Source: Neocallimastix lanati (nom. inval.)
Taxonomy: Eukaryota > Neocallimastigomycota > Neocallimastigomycetes > Neocallimastigales > Neocallimastigaceae
Assembly (NCBI GenBank): GCA_016946835.1
Contig: JACVTC010000126.1
Location: 144,501-208,500 of the forward strand
Direction: 5' to 3'
DNA length: 64,000 nucleotides
This document shows, piece by piece, positions 1 to 12,721 of this stretch. Within the stretch, counting starts at the first letter, position 1, and each line of letters begins with the position of its first letter. A program made the position numbers and the translations under genes. Under the pieces are notes generated by a model that saw only the letters and a list, made by a program, of their open reading frames with translations, had not been told where the DNA came from and searched no databases.

Positions 1-1518
1 ATGATAATAGTATTACAGCATATGTTATTTGCATAATATATTAATAGTTTGTACATTGATATTAGTAATTAAATGATAATGGCTCTTGTTGTCAATATCA
101 TGCAATATGCTAAATATATGTATATTGTTTGCTGAAGTACGAGTGAGTGTGCATGAATAACGCAGTTATGCAATGCTGCGAGATGAGTTGCAGCATGTAT
201 ATGTTTGCATAAATAACCTATTAACTATACTTATGCTATTTTATAATTATTTATATTTTAAAATAATATTTATTTTATAAATTATAATTTAAATATTTAT
301 TTATTTATTTATTTAGAATTAGATTTATATATATATATAAATGTTAATAGAAATAACAATATATTTTATATATTATACACTATTATAATTCAGCATAGTA
401 GAACATTCATTGTTTTGATTATTTATTATTTTTTTCAATTAATCCTATTTGACTTAAACCTTTATTATCTATGTTTCTTGACTATATTATCTTTGTTTCT
501 TAGAACATTTTATTATCAGTTTTAATTATAAATATATGTATATAAATGTTATTAATTATTAACATTATTTATATATGTATATTATCTAATTTATTTTAAA
601 GGTAGCAGAAATATTAATTTTTAATAAAATACAAATAATTGAAATGAAAATAAAATTAATATTACATAAAGTACTTTAAATTTTATTTTATTTTTACTTG
701 TTTGTTTCTTTTTACAATTGGTACAATACATTGTGACAATAATTTAAATATATATATATTTTTTTCTTTTTTTTTTATTTTTTTCTTTTTTTTTTATTTT
801 TTTCTATCTTTGATTAAGAATAGAAAAAAGATAACTTTATTATTTATAAACAGGTTTTGATATTGTAAAATGTTGTTAATGTTTCAAGTATTTTTGATTT
901 AAATTATAAAATTTATAAAGTATATATTAGTACAAAGAATATAAATTATATGTAATTAAAGGACACCCCTAAATTTTTACGTAATGTGAAATAACGAGAA
1001 TTTCTATAGAAATTATTTGATAATTTAATTTATTTTATTTATATTAATTATTATAATATTATATTGAAAGTAATTTTTTTTTTATTTTAATGACGTTTTA
1101 TACTTTGATTTTTTAAAAAAAAAAAAAAAAAAAAGAAAAATATAAAAAAAGACTTGAAATTTAAAAGTTATTGAAGAGAATAAAATTGAAAATTATAAAA
1201 ATAATTAGTTTTTATTTATTTATTTTATTTATTTATTTATTTTTTATTTTGTTATTAATAAAAATAGATAGCATTAATAAAAATGATTTTATTTTATTTT
1301 TTTTTTAAAAAATATATTATCATTATAAAAAAAAATTATAATAAATAATTGTAATAAAGAAGTTTTTATTTTTATTTTCTTTTTTTATTTAAAAAATATT
1401 AAAATTATAATAATTTTTTATTTTTTTAGAATACTCAAAAATATATTGTTGAAAAGAATTAATTATCAATTAAAAAACATTCATTATTAAATGCCTAAAA
1501 TATTCCCTTTATCATATT
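1..1518. other. Intergenic AT-rich DNA downstream of the mitofusin-like gene
   Basis: No convincing coding sequence is visible. The first 230 bases are less AT-rich and contain a 7-bp hairpin (ATGCTGC at 173-179 with GCAGCAT at 190-196). The rest is homopolymer runs and TTTA/ATTT short repeats. The short open frame on the plus strand near 1491-1682 is the antisense of the last exon of the reverse-strand gene. Confidence 0.6.
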
Positions 1519-4279
1519 TCATTTTATTTTTGAGAGTTCAGATTTCAATTTTTCAAATTCTTCAATTTTTGTTTTCAACTTTTCAATTTCTTTACTTAAA
1601 GTTTTATTTTCTTCATCGAAGTCTTCATTTATTGTTTTTAATTCATTCATATATTTTTTACATTGATCATATTTTTTTTTAACATATTTCATATTTGCAT
1701 AATATGAATTCGATGCAAATTCTTTAATATATTTGTATTTAAAATAATTGTTAATTCCTTTAATAATTTCCTTAAAAAGAATGTCAATTATTTTTGTATA
1801 TTTATCACCTTTTTTTAAATAATTTTTTACTAAATCATAAATATATTTATTGATATGATTATTCTTCTCACCTATTTATTTAATAATAGTATTATTATAA
1901 ATGTATTATATATATAAATCATATAAATATATTGTTAAATTATTTAAATATATTTTCAAAATGAAAAATTATTTATTAAAAAAAAAAAAAATGTAATGAA
2001 ATGGATTAACAAATTACCTGGAAAAATAAAATTTACCACAACATAATTAACAATATAGGAAATAACTTTTTTAAAAAAATTTTCTTCAACTTGTATAAAC
2101 TCTTTATCTACTAAATTTGATTTTTCTTCTTCATTATCTTCATCTTGAATTTTTTGTTCATCTTTTATACTTTTAAGTATTTTTATGGTAGTCAAATTTT
2201 CAACTAATTTACTAAAATTTTTATCTTCCAATTTCGTTATAGTTTTTTTGAGAAGCCAATCATTTAAATCTTTTTTTATTTCTTTTAAATATTTATTAAG
2301 TTCATCATTCATTGAACTGCCAATTTTATTCAAGACATCATCACGGTATTTCTGAGATAAAATATTTTCCTCATTATTTAATGGATCTTGATTTATTAAA
2401 TTCAATAGATCATTATTACAAAAGTTTTCAAATTTTAATTTATAATAATCTTTTTTTCTATCATCAAGTTTAATCTTTACATCAATCATCATATTGGTAA
2501 TAAAATCGGATATTATATAAAATTCATTAATCGATAAATAATTTATAATCATTCTATCTGTTATTATTTTATTTATTTCTTTTTTTTCATTAATTATTTC
2601 TAATATTTTATTATAAATATTGGTTTCACTTTTGCTCTTTTTATATTCGAAAAATTTTATAAAATTGTTTAATTCTTCGTCTATGGTTTTTTCATTATGA
2701 TGTTTTCCTTTTTTTATAATTGAATAGGCCTTTTTAGAATTTTTTATGACATCTGTTTTCATATCAGTAACAGGTAATCCACTAAAGATACTTCTTTTTG
2801 TTCTATTTTGTTTTGTTTCGTTTTTGCTTTTGCTTTTGCTTTTATTCTTACTTTCTTCTTCTTCTTCTTCTATGTTTTTTATATCATTGTGCTCTTTTTC
2901 ATAATGATTTCTAATTTCTTTTATTAATAATTTCACCATTTTATTAACATTAGCTCTATTTTCATGGAATTTAGTTTTTATATCTATCTTAGAATTATTA
3001 TTTTTTTTTATTTCCATTTCTTTTTTTGCTATCTCGTCTTCACAAGTTTTTATAGTATTTTTTAATACGTTATCCAAGTAGCCTATATATGTGCTATATT
3101 TTGATTTATCTTTTTCAATAAAAAGATATTTTTTTAAACAATATATTAGTTTTTCGAAAGCCGTTTTCATTTCATCATCTTCTTTTTCTTTTTCTGCAAC
3201 AATAAAATGTACTAGATTATCCTTATTTTTATATGTATCATTATAATTTTTTTTAATATTATCCATTATTTTAATTTTATTATCCGATACTTCCTCTTCG
3301 TCTACTTCATCATTTTTATTTATAACAAAAAAAAAATATTTAAAATTGTTTTGATTTACGGCAGCATTTAAAAAGTTTTTTACCTTTATATAAAAGTATA
3401 ATTATAATAATATTAATTATATTGTTAATTTCTTATTATATATATATATTTTTTTTTTTACTTTTATTTTTACCATATTATGAAAAATATATAAAATTTG
3501 AGAATATATATATATATATTTAATTATTAAATACTTATATATATATATGTTTATAAATTCATTTTACTTACAGAATCAGTAAAACCAATAGTTGCTTTTA
3601 TTAAGAAAATAATACAGTCAAATTGGTATTGACTATTAGTCATATTTTCCGTATCAAAAGAGTTAACATTTAAGCCTTCAAATTCTACCATACTAATATA
3701 AATATTATTGTAATTGAATAAATTATCGTAACTTACTGTGTAATAGATAGTAAAATTTCTTTCCGAGTCATCTTCCTTTATTTTTCTAAGTATTTTATTA
3801 AAATCATTTAAATTTAATAGTGTATAAGTTTCTTTATTTTTGGGATCATATTGCTTTAAATCGGCAAATTGGTGAATTTCTTCTTTCCCTTCATTAAATT
3901 CAGAACTTTTTATTTCTATTCTAACCGCATTACAAGGACAACTTGATGGTTTAATAAGTGTTTTTCCAGAAAGACAATTAATAAAAGTTGTTTTACCAGC
4001 ATTGGCATCACCAGCAATTAAAATTCTGGTAGTTAATTCGCTTAGTCCTTTCATTTTATTTTCCAAAATTTTAGTACAATCAACAATACTCTCCTTTTCA
4101 TTAACTTTTGCACGTTTAAACATAGGAAATTCTTCAAGAAATTTTTCAAGTGACGATTTTGAATTTAAGTAAATATCCAGTAAATTTTCACGTTTGCTTT
4201 CACTTTTATCAATTTCATTATTAAATCTATTCTCAATTTCTATTTGGTCCATTAGTGTTTTATTACTTTTTTTGCCCAT
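1519..4279 (-). CDS. Mitofusin/Fzo-like dynamin-family GTPase (3 exons, 808 aa)
   Basis: Exons on the minus strand are 4279-3572, 3383-2018 and 1871-1519, with donors GTAAGT and GTAATT. They sum to 2427 nt and close in frame. The predicted 808 aa lies close to the usual length of Fzo1/mitofusins. Residues 90-98, GDANAGKTT, are a G1 P-loop of the Fzo type. NKND at 258-261 is G4; it appears only when exons 1 and 2 are joined, which supports the splice model. The G3 position reads EFEG (199-202) followed by LN, where Fzo proteins carry DSPGLN. The G2 region reads PCNAV where a threonine is usual. The middle is a charged helical stalk; one short hydrophobic stretch lies at about 672-691, and the C-terminus (about 740-808) is a Lys/Glu coiled coil. 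Family members tether and fuse outer membranes of mitochondria. Gut fungi have hydrogenosomes instead, so the target membrane here is unknown. A bacterial-type dynamin relative is the main alternative. Confidence 0.75.
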
Positions 4280-5720
4280 TTTTATTGTTCATGTTTGAAT
4301 ATTAAGAAAACTTGATTTATAAAACAAGAATATACAATTGTATGAAGTAAGTGTGTTATATGTGATTTTTATATAAAAATATCTTAAAATATAGCATACT
4401 CAGTATAAAACAAATTTTTTTTTAATATATATAAAAATATAAAAAAATTTTTTTCTTTAAAAAAAAAAATATTTTTGCTTTTATTTATATAATTTTTTAT
4501 AAACTATAAATCCTTTTAGTTTTAAAAAGTTTTTTTTTTTATTTTATATATATATATATATATAATTAAATCATGTTAAAATTAATATTATAATTATTAT
4601 ATTTATATATATATATATATATATATTATACAATATCTATAATAAAATGTTTTTTTTTTTTTTATCTCTAATCCGACTGAGTAAAATTAATTAAGAATTG
4701 TATAAAATGTCCAAAAATTATAAAAATTTTAAGATTTGTTCAGAGAGTTCTATAGTTCAAAAATTTTAAAAATCTTTATTGTATATTGTCAAAGAAATTT
4801 TTAAGTCTAAAAAAAAAAAAAAAAGACATAAATAAAATTTTATGAAACTGAATAAAAGCAGTAGAGAAAAATGAGTGAAGCCCAGAAACAAACAAATGAA
4901 AGTTTTATAATATATTAATATTATAAAATGAATATAATGATTAAAACATTGGTATTCAAAAATTTATATTTCTTAATTCATTATTTCAAAGATAAATACT
5001 ATTTAAAAAACTTAAATATCATAATAAAGTTCATTTACAAATAACATTATTAACAATTTTTTACTATTACCATATTTTTTTGTGTTAATTATCAATAATA
5101 GATGTCAAATTGGCAAAAAAGATAGTAAATTTTAAATTAGAATTATAGAATTAGATAATTGAAATTAATTATTAATATAAATCTTATTTATTAATATTCT
5201 CAAAATTATTAAACATAAGATAATTTTTTATGTATTAAACAAGAATTTATATTAATTAATTATTAATCATTTAATTATATATTATTTATAATTAAATAAA
5301 TACTTCTTAATTATTGAAATGGAAATAACTGAATTGAGATTTCAATTCAATTATAATTACAACGTTTTTCTTCAATATTTAAACTTTAAAAACTAATTAA
5401 ATGATTTTTTTAAAGAATGAACTATAATATCGAACCAGGTTCTATCCTGGTTGTTAGCATACATAAGGCTCCTTGGTTCGATTCCCGCCCTATGACCATT
5501 TCCCAGGTTTTCCTCACAATAGATTTTTACATAATATGGTGATTAGGGTTTCAGGTAAGTATGTCCCCCTTATATATATTATTATTAGAATTGATACTGA
5601 ACTAATTGAGAGAGTTCCATTAATACTTTATATTTAAGAAGGAATTACTAGTATTTGTATACATGATTTTATGTGTCTATGAATATATGTGCTACTAAAT
5701 TGCAATCTTTTATGCACAGG
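4280..5720. other. Intergenic region upstream of the mitofusin-like gene
   Basis: AT-rich, with poly-T and AT runs just upstream of the start at 4279 that presumably include its promoter, though no distinct element can be named. No open frame of note. A less AT-rich patch begins near 5425 and is described separately. Confidence 0.5.
5425..5490 (+). other. tRNA-like or Pol III-like sequence (B-box match plus hairpin)
   Basis: The segment at about 5478-5488, GGTTCGATTCC, matches the tRNA B-box consensus. Upstream, AACCAGG and CCTGGTT form a 7-bp stem with a 6-nt loop near 5434-5453. The T-stem does not pair and no acceptor stem closes, so this is not a functional tRNA. A tRNA-derived SINE remnant is possible. 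Confidence 0.25.
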
Positions 5721-5721
5721 G

Positions 5722-8312
5722 AGAGTTGCATTTTGCTAAGTGGCGTATTATTAAAATGTTGCGTTTCGCAAAGTTTCTTTTCACCAAGTGGCGTATTGAT
5801 ATAAATAAATGAATGAATAAATAAATAAAAATTTAAAATAATTTTTTTTAACTTGTTTTTATTATATTTAATAATTAATTAAGGAAAATTTTTTTTATAT
5901 TTTATTAAATAGTAATAAAATAATTATTTATAAAATTTAATTATAAAAATATATTTAATTATAAAGATATATTTTAATATTTTATAAAAAATAATATTAC
6001 AAAAATAATATTTTAATTATAAAAATATATTTTTAAAATTAATAATATTTTATCATAATAATATATTTTAATGTTCTTAATCTAACCTAATCCAATAAGA
6101 TTAAAAATACTTTAATCATTATTGTATTTATTCATTTATTCTCTTTTTAAAATAATCTTTACTATTAAAAAATTATTATTATATATGACAAAATTCATTT
6201 GGTCATTTCTTAATAATTTATTATTAATCAATAATTTTAATATTTAAGTCATTTAAGCATTTCAACCATAATTCAATGAAATCATTTATAACAATTTCTT
6301 TTTTTTTTTTTTTAATAGAATTTCCATAATTTCATAATATTTAATTAAAACTTTGATTTCCTCAGTCCGTATTAATTTTTTTTTTTAAAAAAAAAAATTC
6401 CAGCAGTTCCCTTTCATAATCAATGTAATATATGGATTCATCTTTTTGCAATTCCGATAATAATTGAAAAAAAGTTGGTTCTATTGTAAATAATTTGTTT
6501 AAGTATTTATTAAAAGTTTCTGAAACATTATTTATAATATGCTCAATATTATCATAATAAATCCAATTTTCAGCTTCATAGATAATTAAATTGGTTTTTT
6601 AAAAATATTATAAAAATTTTAAAAATTGAATATAATTATGTTCCTGGCATTCACTTTTTATTTTACTATAAATATCATATATTTATTCAGGATTAATAAA
6701 AGGAAAGTTTGAAATATTTTTATAATAAATATATAAATCTTTTATTTTTATTAACTTTATTACCACATGATTCATTTTTTTGAATTTTTAATGCTCTTTT
6801 AAAATGCAATATAAATTTCAATACAATTATATTTACTAGATTTTTTTTTTTATTTCTTCAAATAATATTTAATAAGTTGTTTACTTTTTATTTTTTAATA
6901 TAGAAAGGGAAGTAGTGTAAAAACAATTTAATTCTGTAACATAGGTTCTAGTTATGAATACTTGATAACTAAATATAGGTACAATATAAAATGTGCCATA
7001 AGAAAAAATAAGTTTCTTTTTTAGAAAATAATTCTGCTTGGAATGGAGATTGAAAAACAATTAAATCATTATTTTTGATAATTATAAATTTTTATCCCTT
7101 TTTGTTTTATAATATTTTGATTCATTGAGAATTTCATCAAATGCTATATCTGGAGGTAGCTGTTTTCTTCTACTTCTTGTTACTTGGGATTTATTTAATT
7201 ATATCCAGGACATATAAGACCCATACCTTGAGAAATTTCATCATATTTACGTTTTATATTTACATTAAAAAGAATTGAACTATTTGAAATTTCATCTTTA
7301 ATTTTATTTTTTACAATTGATTTAGCTGCTTCAAATTTGATTATGTGAATCATCATATTCTAAGATTTGATTCTCATTGTTTAAAATAATGAAAGGTGGA
7401 TATCTATTTAATGTTTTATATTTATTACATTTATAATTTTTTTTTTTGAATTGTCTTTCCTTTTGGATGAAAGTTTAAACTAATATTTTCTGTTTAAAAT
7501 AATTTGTTCTTTTCCTCTATCAATTTTGCTTTTTTAAATTTCTTGATTTTTCTTCATTTTTTTTTTTTTAATAATAAAAGATTAATGATCCAAATCTTAT
7601 TTTTTAATTCTTTTATATTTTAAATAATTCCTTTTGTTTTAGTGTAACTGATAAATATAAAGTATTTTTGAGATTATTATATTTTTGACGCCGTACCGGT
7701 ATGGCAGTTAATCATACACCCATATTACTATATGGGGAAGACCAAAGTCTTCAGTCTATAAAAAAAAAAAAAAAAAATTATATTTTTTAACACATTAAGT
7801 ATAAAAATTTTTATATTATAATTTTTATATTTATCTTTATATTTAAAAACTATTATTATTATTATTATTACGTCGTTATTATAAAAATATTATTATTGAT
7901 GTTTCTGTAATTATTACTACAGTTTATATTATTTATTATAAATTATTTATTATTAATTTATAACATTAAATGCTATATGAAAAACTTTTTTAATTTTTTC
8001 TAAAGTAGTTAAATATTATTTTTATTAATTCATTTATATATATATATATTTTTAAATAATAATAATTATTATTTATAATTTTAATAGTCATTATTATTAT
8101 TAATGACAATCCTTGTATAATTATTGCTATACTGTTTATATTATATTTTATTATTTATTATTTATCAATTATGTATTATATGAAAAAAATTTCTTAATAC
8201 ATAAATATTTACTTTAAAAAAATAAATACATCAGTATTAGTAATATTTAATTTTATTTATCTATTTATTTAATAATTTTCAATTTAGCGAAATGCAACTT
8301 GGTGAAATGCCT
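5722..8312 (-). mobile_element. Decayed MULE-like DNA transposon with inverted terminal motifs
   Basis: The left end (5725-5793) carries GTTGCATTTTGCTAAG, a variant GCGTTTCGCAAAG, and TTTCACCAAGTGGCG. The right end (8284-8307), read on the other strand, carries TTTCACCAAGTTGC followed directly by ATTTCGCTAA. These are the same motifs in inverted orientation. Between them the minus strand has a broken MULE-type transposase (6390-7480). A second less AT-rich patch of unknown origin lies at 7688-7760. Target-site duplications could not be identified in the AT-rich flanks. The element boundaries are inferred. Confidence 0.5.
6390..7480 (-). pseudogene. Broken MULE-type (FLYWCH-associated) transposase
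   Basis: Minus-strand translation in shifting frames gives recognisable transposase blocks in the right order. They are LPPDIAFDEI with ESKYYKTKR (about 7185-7090), VFQSPFQAELF (about 7060-7030), YGTFYIVP followed by YQVF (about 6990-6950), and a C-terminal NNVSETFNKYLNKLF block (about 6545-6490). Intact relatives have D in the DGTF motif; here it reads YGTF, so the catalytic position is lost in this copy. Several frameshifts and stops separate the blocks. No intact open frame remains. Confidence 0.6.
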
Positions 8313-8329
8313 CACTTCCGGTCCCACAC

Positions 8330-8520
8330 TTCCTTTTTTATAAAGGTAAAATTGTCTCTACTGGACGACCTTACTGAATTTTTCAGCATTGGTGCTCTGA
8401 AATGCATATTATTACTGAGAATCTTTCTGGTACTACTTTTCTGAATATGTAATTTCTCTTTGAAGAGAGAACTGTATAACCTAACCCATATATTTGTCCT
8501 ACAGAGGGGCTGAAACCACA
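8330..8520 (-). repeat. Dispersed repeat, copy 1 (possible retroelement fragment)
   Basis: Bases 8341-8490 align with 40434-40586 in the same orientation. Shared stretches include the ATGCATATTATT core, CTGGTAC and CTAACCCAT. Read on the minus strand, both copies encode a similar peptide around ILSNNMHFRAP / IISNNMHAIVP, suggesting decayed coding sequence, perhaps from the C-terminal part of a LINE polyprotein. The family is not identified. Confidence 0.55.
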
Positions 8521-8521
8521 C

Positions 8522-9676
8522 CTGAAAAAAAATTAATTTTAAAAATATTATTATTAATAAATAGTATAAGATATACTCATTTCATTATTATAAGTCATAT
8601 ATATTATCTATTATTTATTATTTATTATTTATTATTTATTTATTATTTATTATTTATTTATTATTTATTTATTATTTATTTATTTATTATTTATTATTTA
8701 TTATTCCATTATTTATTATTTATTATTCCATTATTTATTATTTATTATTCCATTATTTATTATTTATTATTCCATTATTTATTATTTATTATTTATTATT
8801 TATTATTTATTATCTATTATTTATTGTTCAATTATTTTTATTCATATTTAAATTGTTTATAATATAATTAAATGTACATTTTTTTTATTATTTAAAGTTT
8901 TATCAACTAATTATAATATTTAAGGTTTCAATTATTATAACTTTATTTATATTAAATTTATATATTATTATTGTTACAACATTAAGAATTAAATTTGGAA
9001 AAAAAGAATATTCTAAAAAAATGATTAATTTTTTGGAAAAGATTAGTTAAAATTAAAAAATATTGTATATCGTATATTATAAATTTAAAGGTAATATATT
9101 ACGAAATAATAGTAAAAAAAAATATTAATTTATAGAAAAGATTATTTAAGATTAAAAAATATTGTATATCATATATTATAAATTTAAAGGTAATATATTA
9201 ATATCTAATTGTAAAAAAAAAAAATTTAAAGGTAGTAAAAAAAAATAAATTTAAAGGTAATATATTAATATCTAATTGTAAAAAAAAATGATTAAAATTA
9301 AAAAATTTTGTTAATCATATATTATAAATTTAAAGGTAATATATTACAAACTAATCATATACACACACAAAATTATAATCATATATATTATTAATATATT
9401 ATTTTAATTAAAATTTACTAATGCCAATAAAAAAAAATATCTATTGGTAATAGATATTTTTTTTTATTTATATATGAAAATATATTAAAAATATAAATAT
9501 ATATATATTTTTAATTTATATATTTAAATTAAAATATACATTATATACATTTGTATTTTAGAATAAAAAGTGAAATATATAAATTTTTTATATTTTTAAG
9601 AGATATTAAATATATAATATATTTGTATATTTTATTTTATTTGTTAATAAAAATCCTCCTTTTTTATTTTTTTTTA

Positions 9677-9707
<31 letters not shown>

Positions 9708-9854
9708 GTTAAAGAAGATTTCCAAAATTAATTAATTTTTTTTTTATTTTCTTTTAAATTATATTTATTTATTTGGGAAATTGAAAATATATAATATATA
9801 AATAATAATAATAATAATAATATTAAATAAAAAAGAAAAATAATAGTAATAATA
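8522..9854. other. Intergenic region upstream of the LRR gene: microsatellite plus tandem repeat
   Basis: 8609-8826 is a TTATTTA-type array. 9035-9350 is an imperfect tandem repeat in which a unit containing ATAAATTTAAAGGTAATATA recurs near 9080, 9177, 9250 and 9325. A short hairpin (AAATATCTATT / AATAGATATTT) lies at about 9430-9465. The last 100 bases before the start at 9855 are AT and ATA runs. No gene is seen. Confidence 0.6.
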
Positions 9855-12721
9855 ATGAAATTCATAACATCGAATTTATTTTCAATAAATTTATTGTCAT
9901 TTGTTGGTTTAGTAATGGGTTCCATTTCTGAGGATTGTGTACAATTAAACTCATTCTTAGGAAGGGACCAAAGTACTATATGTTGTGGTGTTAGTAAGAA
10001 TATATCATGTGATGCGGATGGTTATATTACTACATTAAAATTGTAAGGATCAAAAAGGAATTTTAATGTTTAAAATATTAAATAAATATTTAAATACATG
10101 AATCAATATAAATATAAATTTAATATTTATTAATAATATTGCTAAATAAAAATATATTTTTTTTTTATTGTTGTTTTTGAATTAATTATAAGGGATAAAT
10201 CAGATATTTTGGTTGAATCTAGTTTCATTTCGGACACTTCAAATTTCATGCGTTTTCCTATATTTTCAAAATTGATAAAATTGTAAGTATAATCTATAAA
10301 ATAATTTTTAAAATTATTATATATAAATATAAATATTTATATTCGATTTATATTTTTATTTATTTATTTATTTATTAAATTTATAAATATTTATAATTTA
10401 ATTAATAATAGGAGTATTGGTGTTCCAAACCTTAATGAAAATGTATTACCTTCCCGCTTTTTTGATCAACCAATGTTGGATATTTTGTAAATTTAAATAA
10501 TTTTGTTTTTTATATTAAAAAAAAAATTATTATTATTACTTTTTATATATATATTAAATATATTTTATAATTTCATTTATAAAATAGGGAAGTTTATGAA
10601 TCAAATATTTCTAGTATTCCAAGTAATATCAATAAAGATTGTCCAGTAACTGAAATGTAATTATTTAATTTTCATCAAATGGTTGAATAATAATATTATA
10701 ACAATAGTAAATTAAAATTGCTTTTATGTAATTATTTATTAATCATATAATTTTTATAAATACGCATTTAATAAATTTTAAATAGTAATTTAGAACATAA
10801 TGAAATTACAGAATTTCCATATCAATTTAGTGATTTACCAAGATTACAACATATGTAAATATTATTAATTTTAATATATAAAATTTATTTATAATTCTAT
10901 ACGTTAAATAATATAATATAATGAATAAACATTTAAACAGAAATATAACACGATATATAAATATAAAATAGAAAATATTTTATAAAATTTAAAAATTTTA
11001 TATTAATAAAATATTAATTTAAAAATTATTTTATATTATAATATACAATATATATTTATTAAAGCTATTTATGGGATAACAAAATTTCTGGTACAATAAA
11101 TTTAGAAAAATTTAAAACACTAAATCAAATGTAAATTGAATAATAATAACAATATAATTTATGGTATATTCTATTTATATTAATAATTTATTTATTTATT
11201 AATGATAATAAAATTATTAAACTATTATAGAGATGTTGCAACAAATCAAGTAAATGATATTATCAACATTCCAAGTGGTTTACAAGTATTGTAAGTAATG
11301 TATATATACATTTATTATAAGTATTTAAATTCTATAAAAAAAAAATAAAAATTTTTTTTTTTGAAAATTAATACTTTTATAAATTTTAAATTAAATTTAT
11401 TTTAAAATTAAAAATAAAATAGATTTGCAAGTGAAAATCCAATTAAAAAAATTCCAGATGAGGTCCCAAATTTAGTAGATTTAAATGTTTTGTAATTTTT
11501 TTTCTTAATATTTATATTTTAATTTTTTAATAAATTTTATTGATGAAAGAAAGGACTTTTTTTTCCCTTTAAAAAGTCTAAATTATTTATTATAATAATA
11601 ATAAAATTGTAACTTTTTACTTATAAAATTTTATCTTATTAATTTTATTATTATTTATAGAGTATTTAATAGTACAGGAATTACTGAACTTCCCCCTAAT
11701 TTATTTAAATTAAAGAATTTGAAAAGATTGTAATAAAAAAGTTTTATTTTATTTTTAATTATATATATAATATGTAAAATTGTTTACAATTTTAAGTAAT
11801 TCTGTCAGTTTATATCAACTAATATTTACTTTTATTTATTTATTAATTATTTATTATTATTATATTTATTTTAATAATGAAAGTCATATTTCTAATAATC
11901 CACAATTAAGTACAAAAATTATTAATTTCGATAATCAAAATATTAAAGAGTGTTCTTTTGAAGGAACTAATGTTATATGTTATCAACCAAATACATGTGT
12001 TGGAATAAATGCTAATTCTTATTCCCCATGTAGTTCTAGTGATATAAACGAAATAAAAAGTAAACAAACAGTAATAAACTCCGAAAATAAGGAAAGTGGA
12101 TTTTTAAAATTTTTAAAAAGTAAAAGTGTAATAATTGGTGGAATTGCTATAGTAATAATTCTTGCTTTATTAGGATTTATCATTATTCGTAAGAAAAAGA
12201 ATAATAAAAATGATTTATACGATGATGATAAAAATTATGATATCGTTGTTACCGAAAAAATAAAGAAGGTTAAAATATTTGAAGATGTTTCTTATGAAGG
12301 TAAGAAAGAAGAAGATGGAAAAAAAGGTAATAAAAATGATGATGATGTCAACAAAATCAATAATAAAAATGATGAAGTCAACAAAATCAACAATGAAAAT
12401 GATGTCAACAAAATCAATAATAAAATTAAACCTCGTAGATTTTCTTCTTATAAAGACCATTCAGTAATAAATGCTACTCCAATACCGGGTTACGAACAAG
12501 AAAGTCAAATTAGTATGGATATCAATGATGCTTATAATTATAATAATAGAAATCAATTAGGTTATGTAAATAATGAAAATGAAAATATGAATAATTATAC
12601 TACCGGTAGCACAAGTTCTAATATTAATGATGAATATGGTACATTACCGTCCTATGAAAATATTAGTAATACTTTACATAGTACTATTCCAATTTCAGAT
12701 GAAAAGCGTCCGTTAAATTAA
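9855..12721 (+). CDS. LRR receptor-like single-pass membrane protein (10 exons, 530 aa)
   Basis: Exons: 9855-10042, 10193-10282, 10412-10486, 10588-10656, 10786-10854, 11065-11130, 11231-11290, 11423-11491, 11661-11729, 11884-12721. They total 1593 nt and close in frame. Every intron is phase 2, and most internal exons are 60-75 nt, one leucine-rich repeat each (for example NLEHNEITEFP and NSTGITELPPNLF). An N-terminal signal peptide ends near residue 25. A Cys-rich segment precedes the repeats and another (KECSFEGTNVICYQ) caps them. A transmembrane helix lies at about 333-353, followed by RKKKN. The roughly 175-residue tail is Asn/Asp/Lys-rich with three imperfect VNKINN repeats and a Tyr-containing LPSYENI motif; no kinase domain is present. 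The last exon could also begin at 11797, in the same phase. Probably surface binding or adhesion; the ligand is unknown. Confidence 0.8.

Noticed and set aside
8494-8862. 122-residue Tyr/Leu/Ile-rich frame on the plus strand
   Set aside because: Translation of the TTATTTA array following a dispersed repeat.
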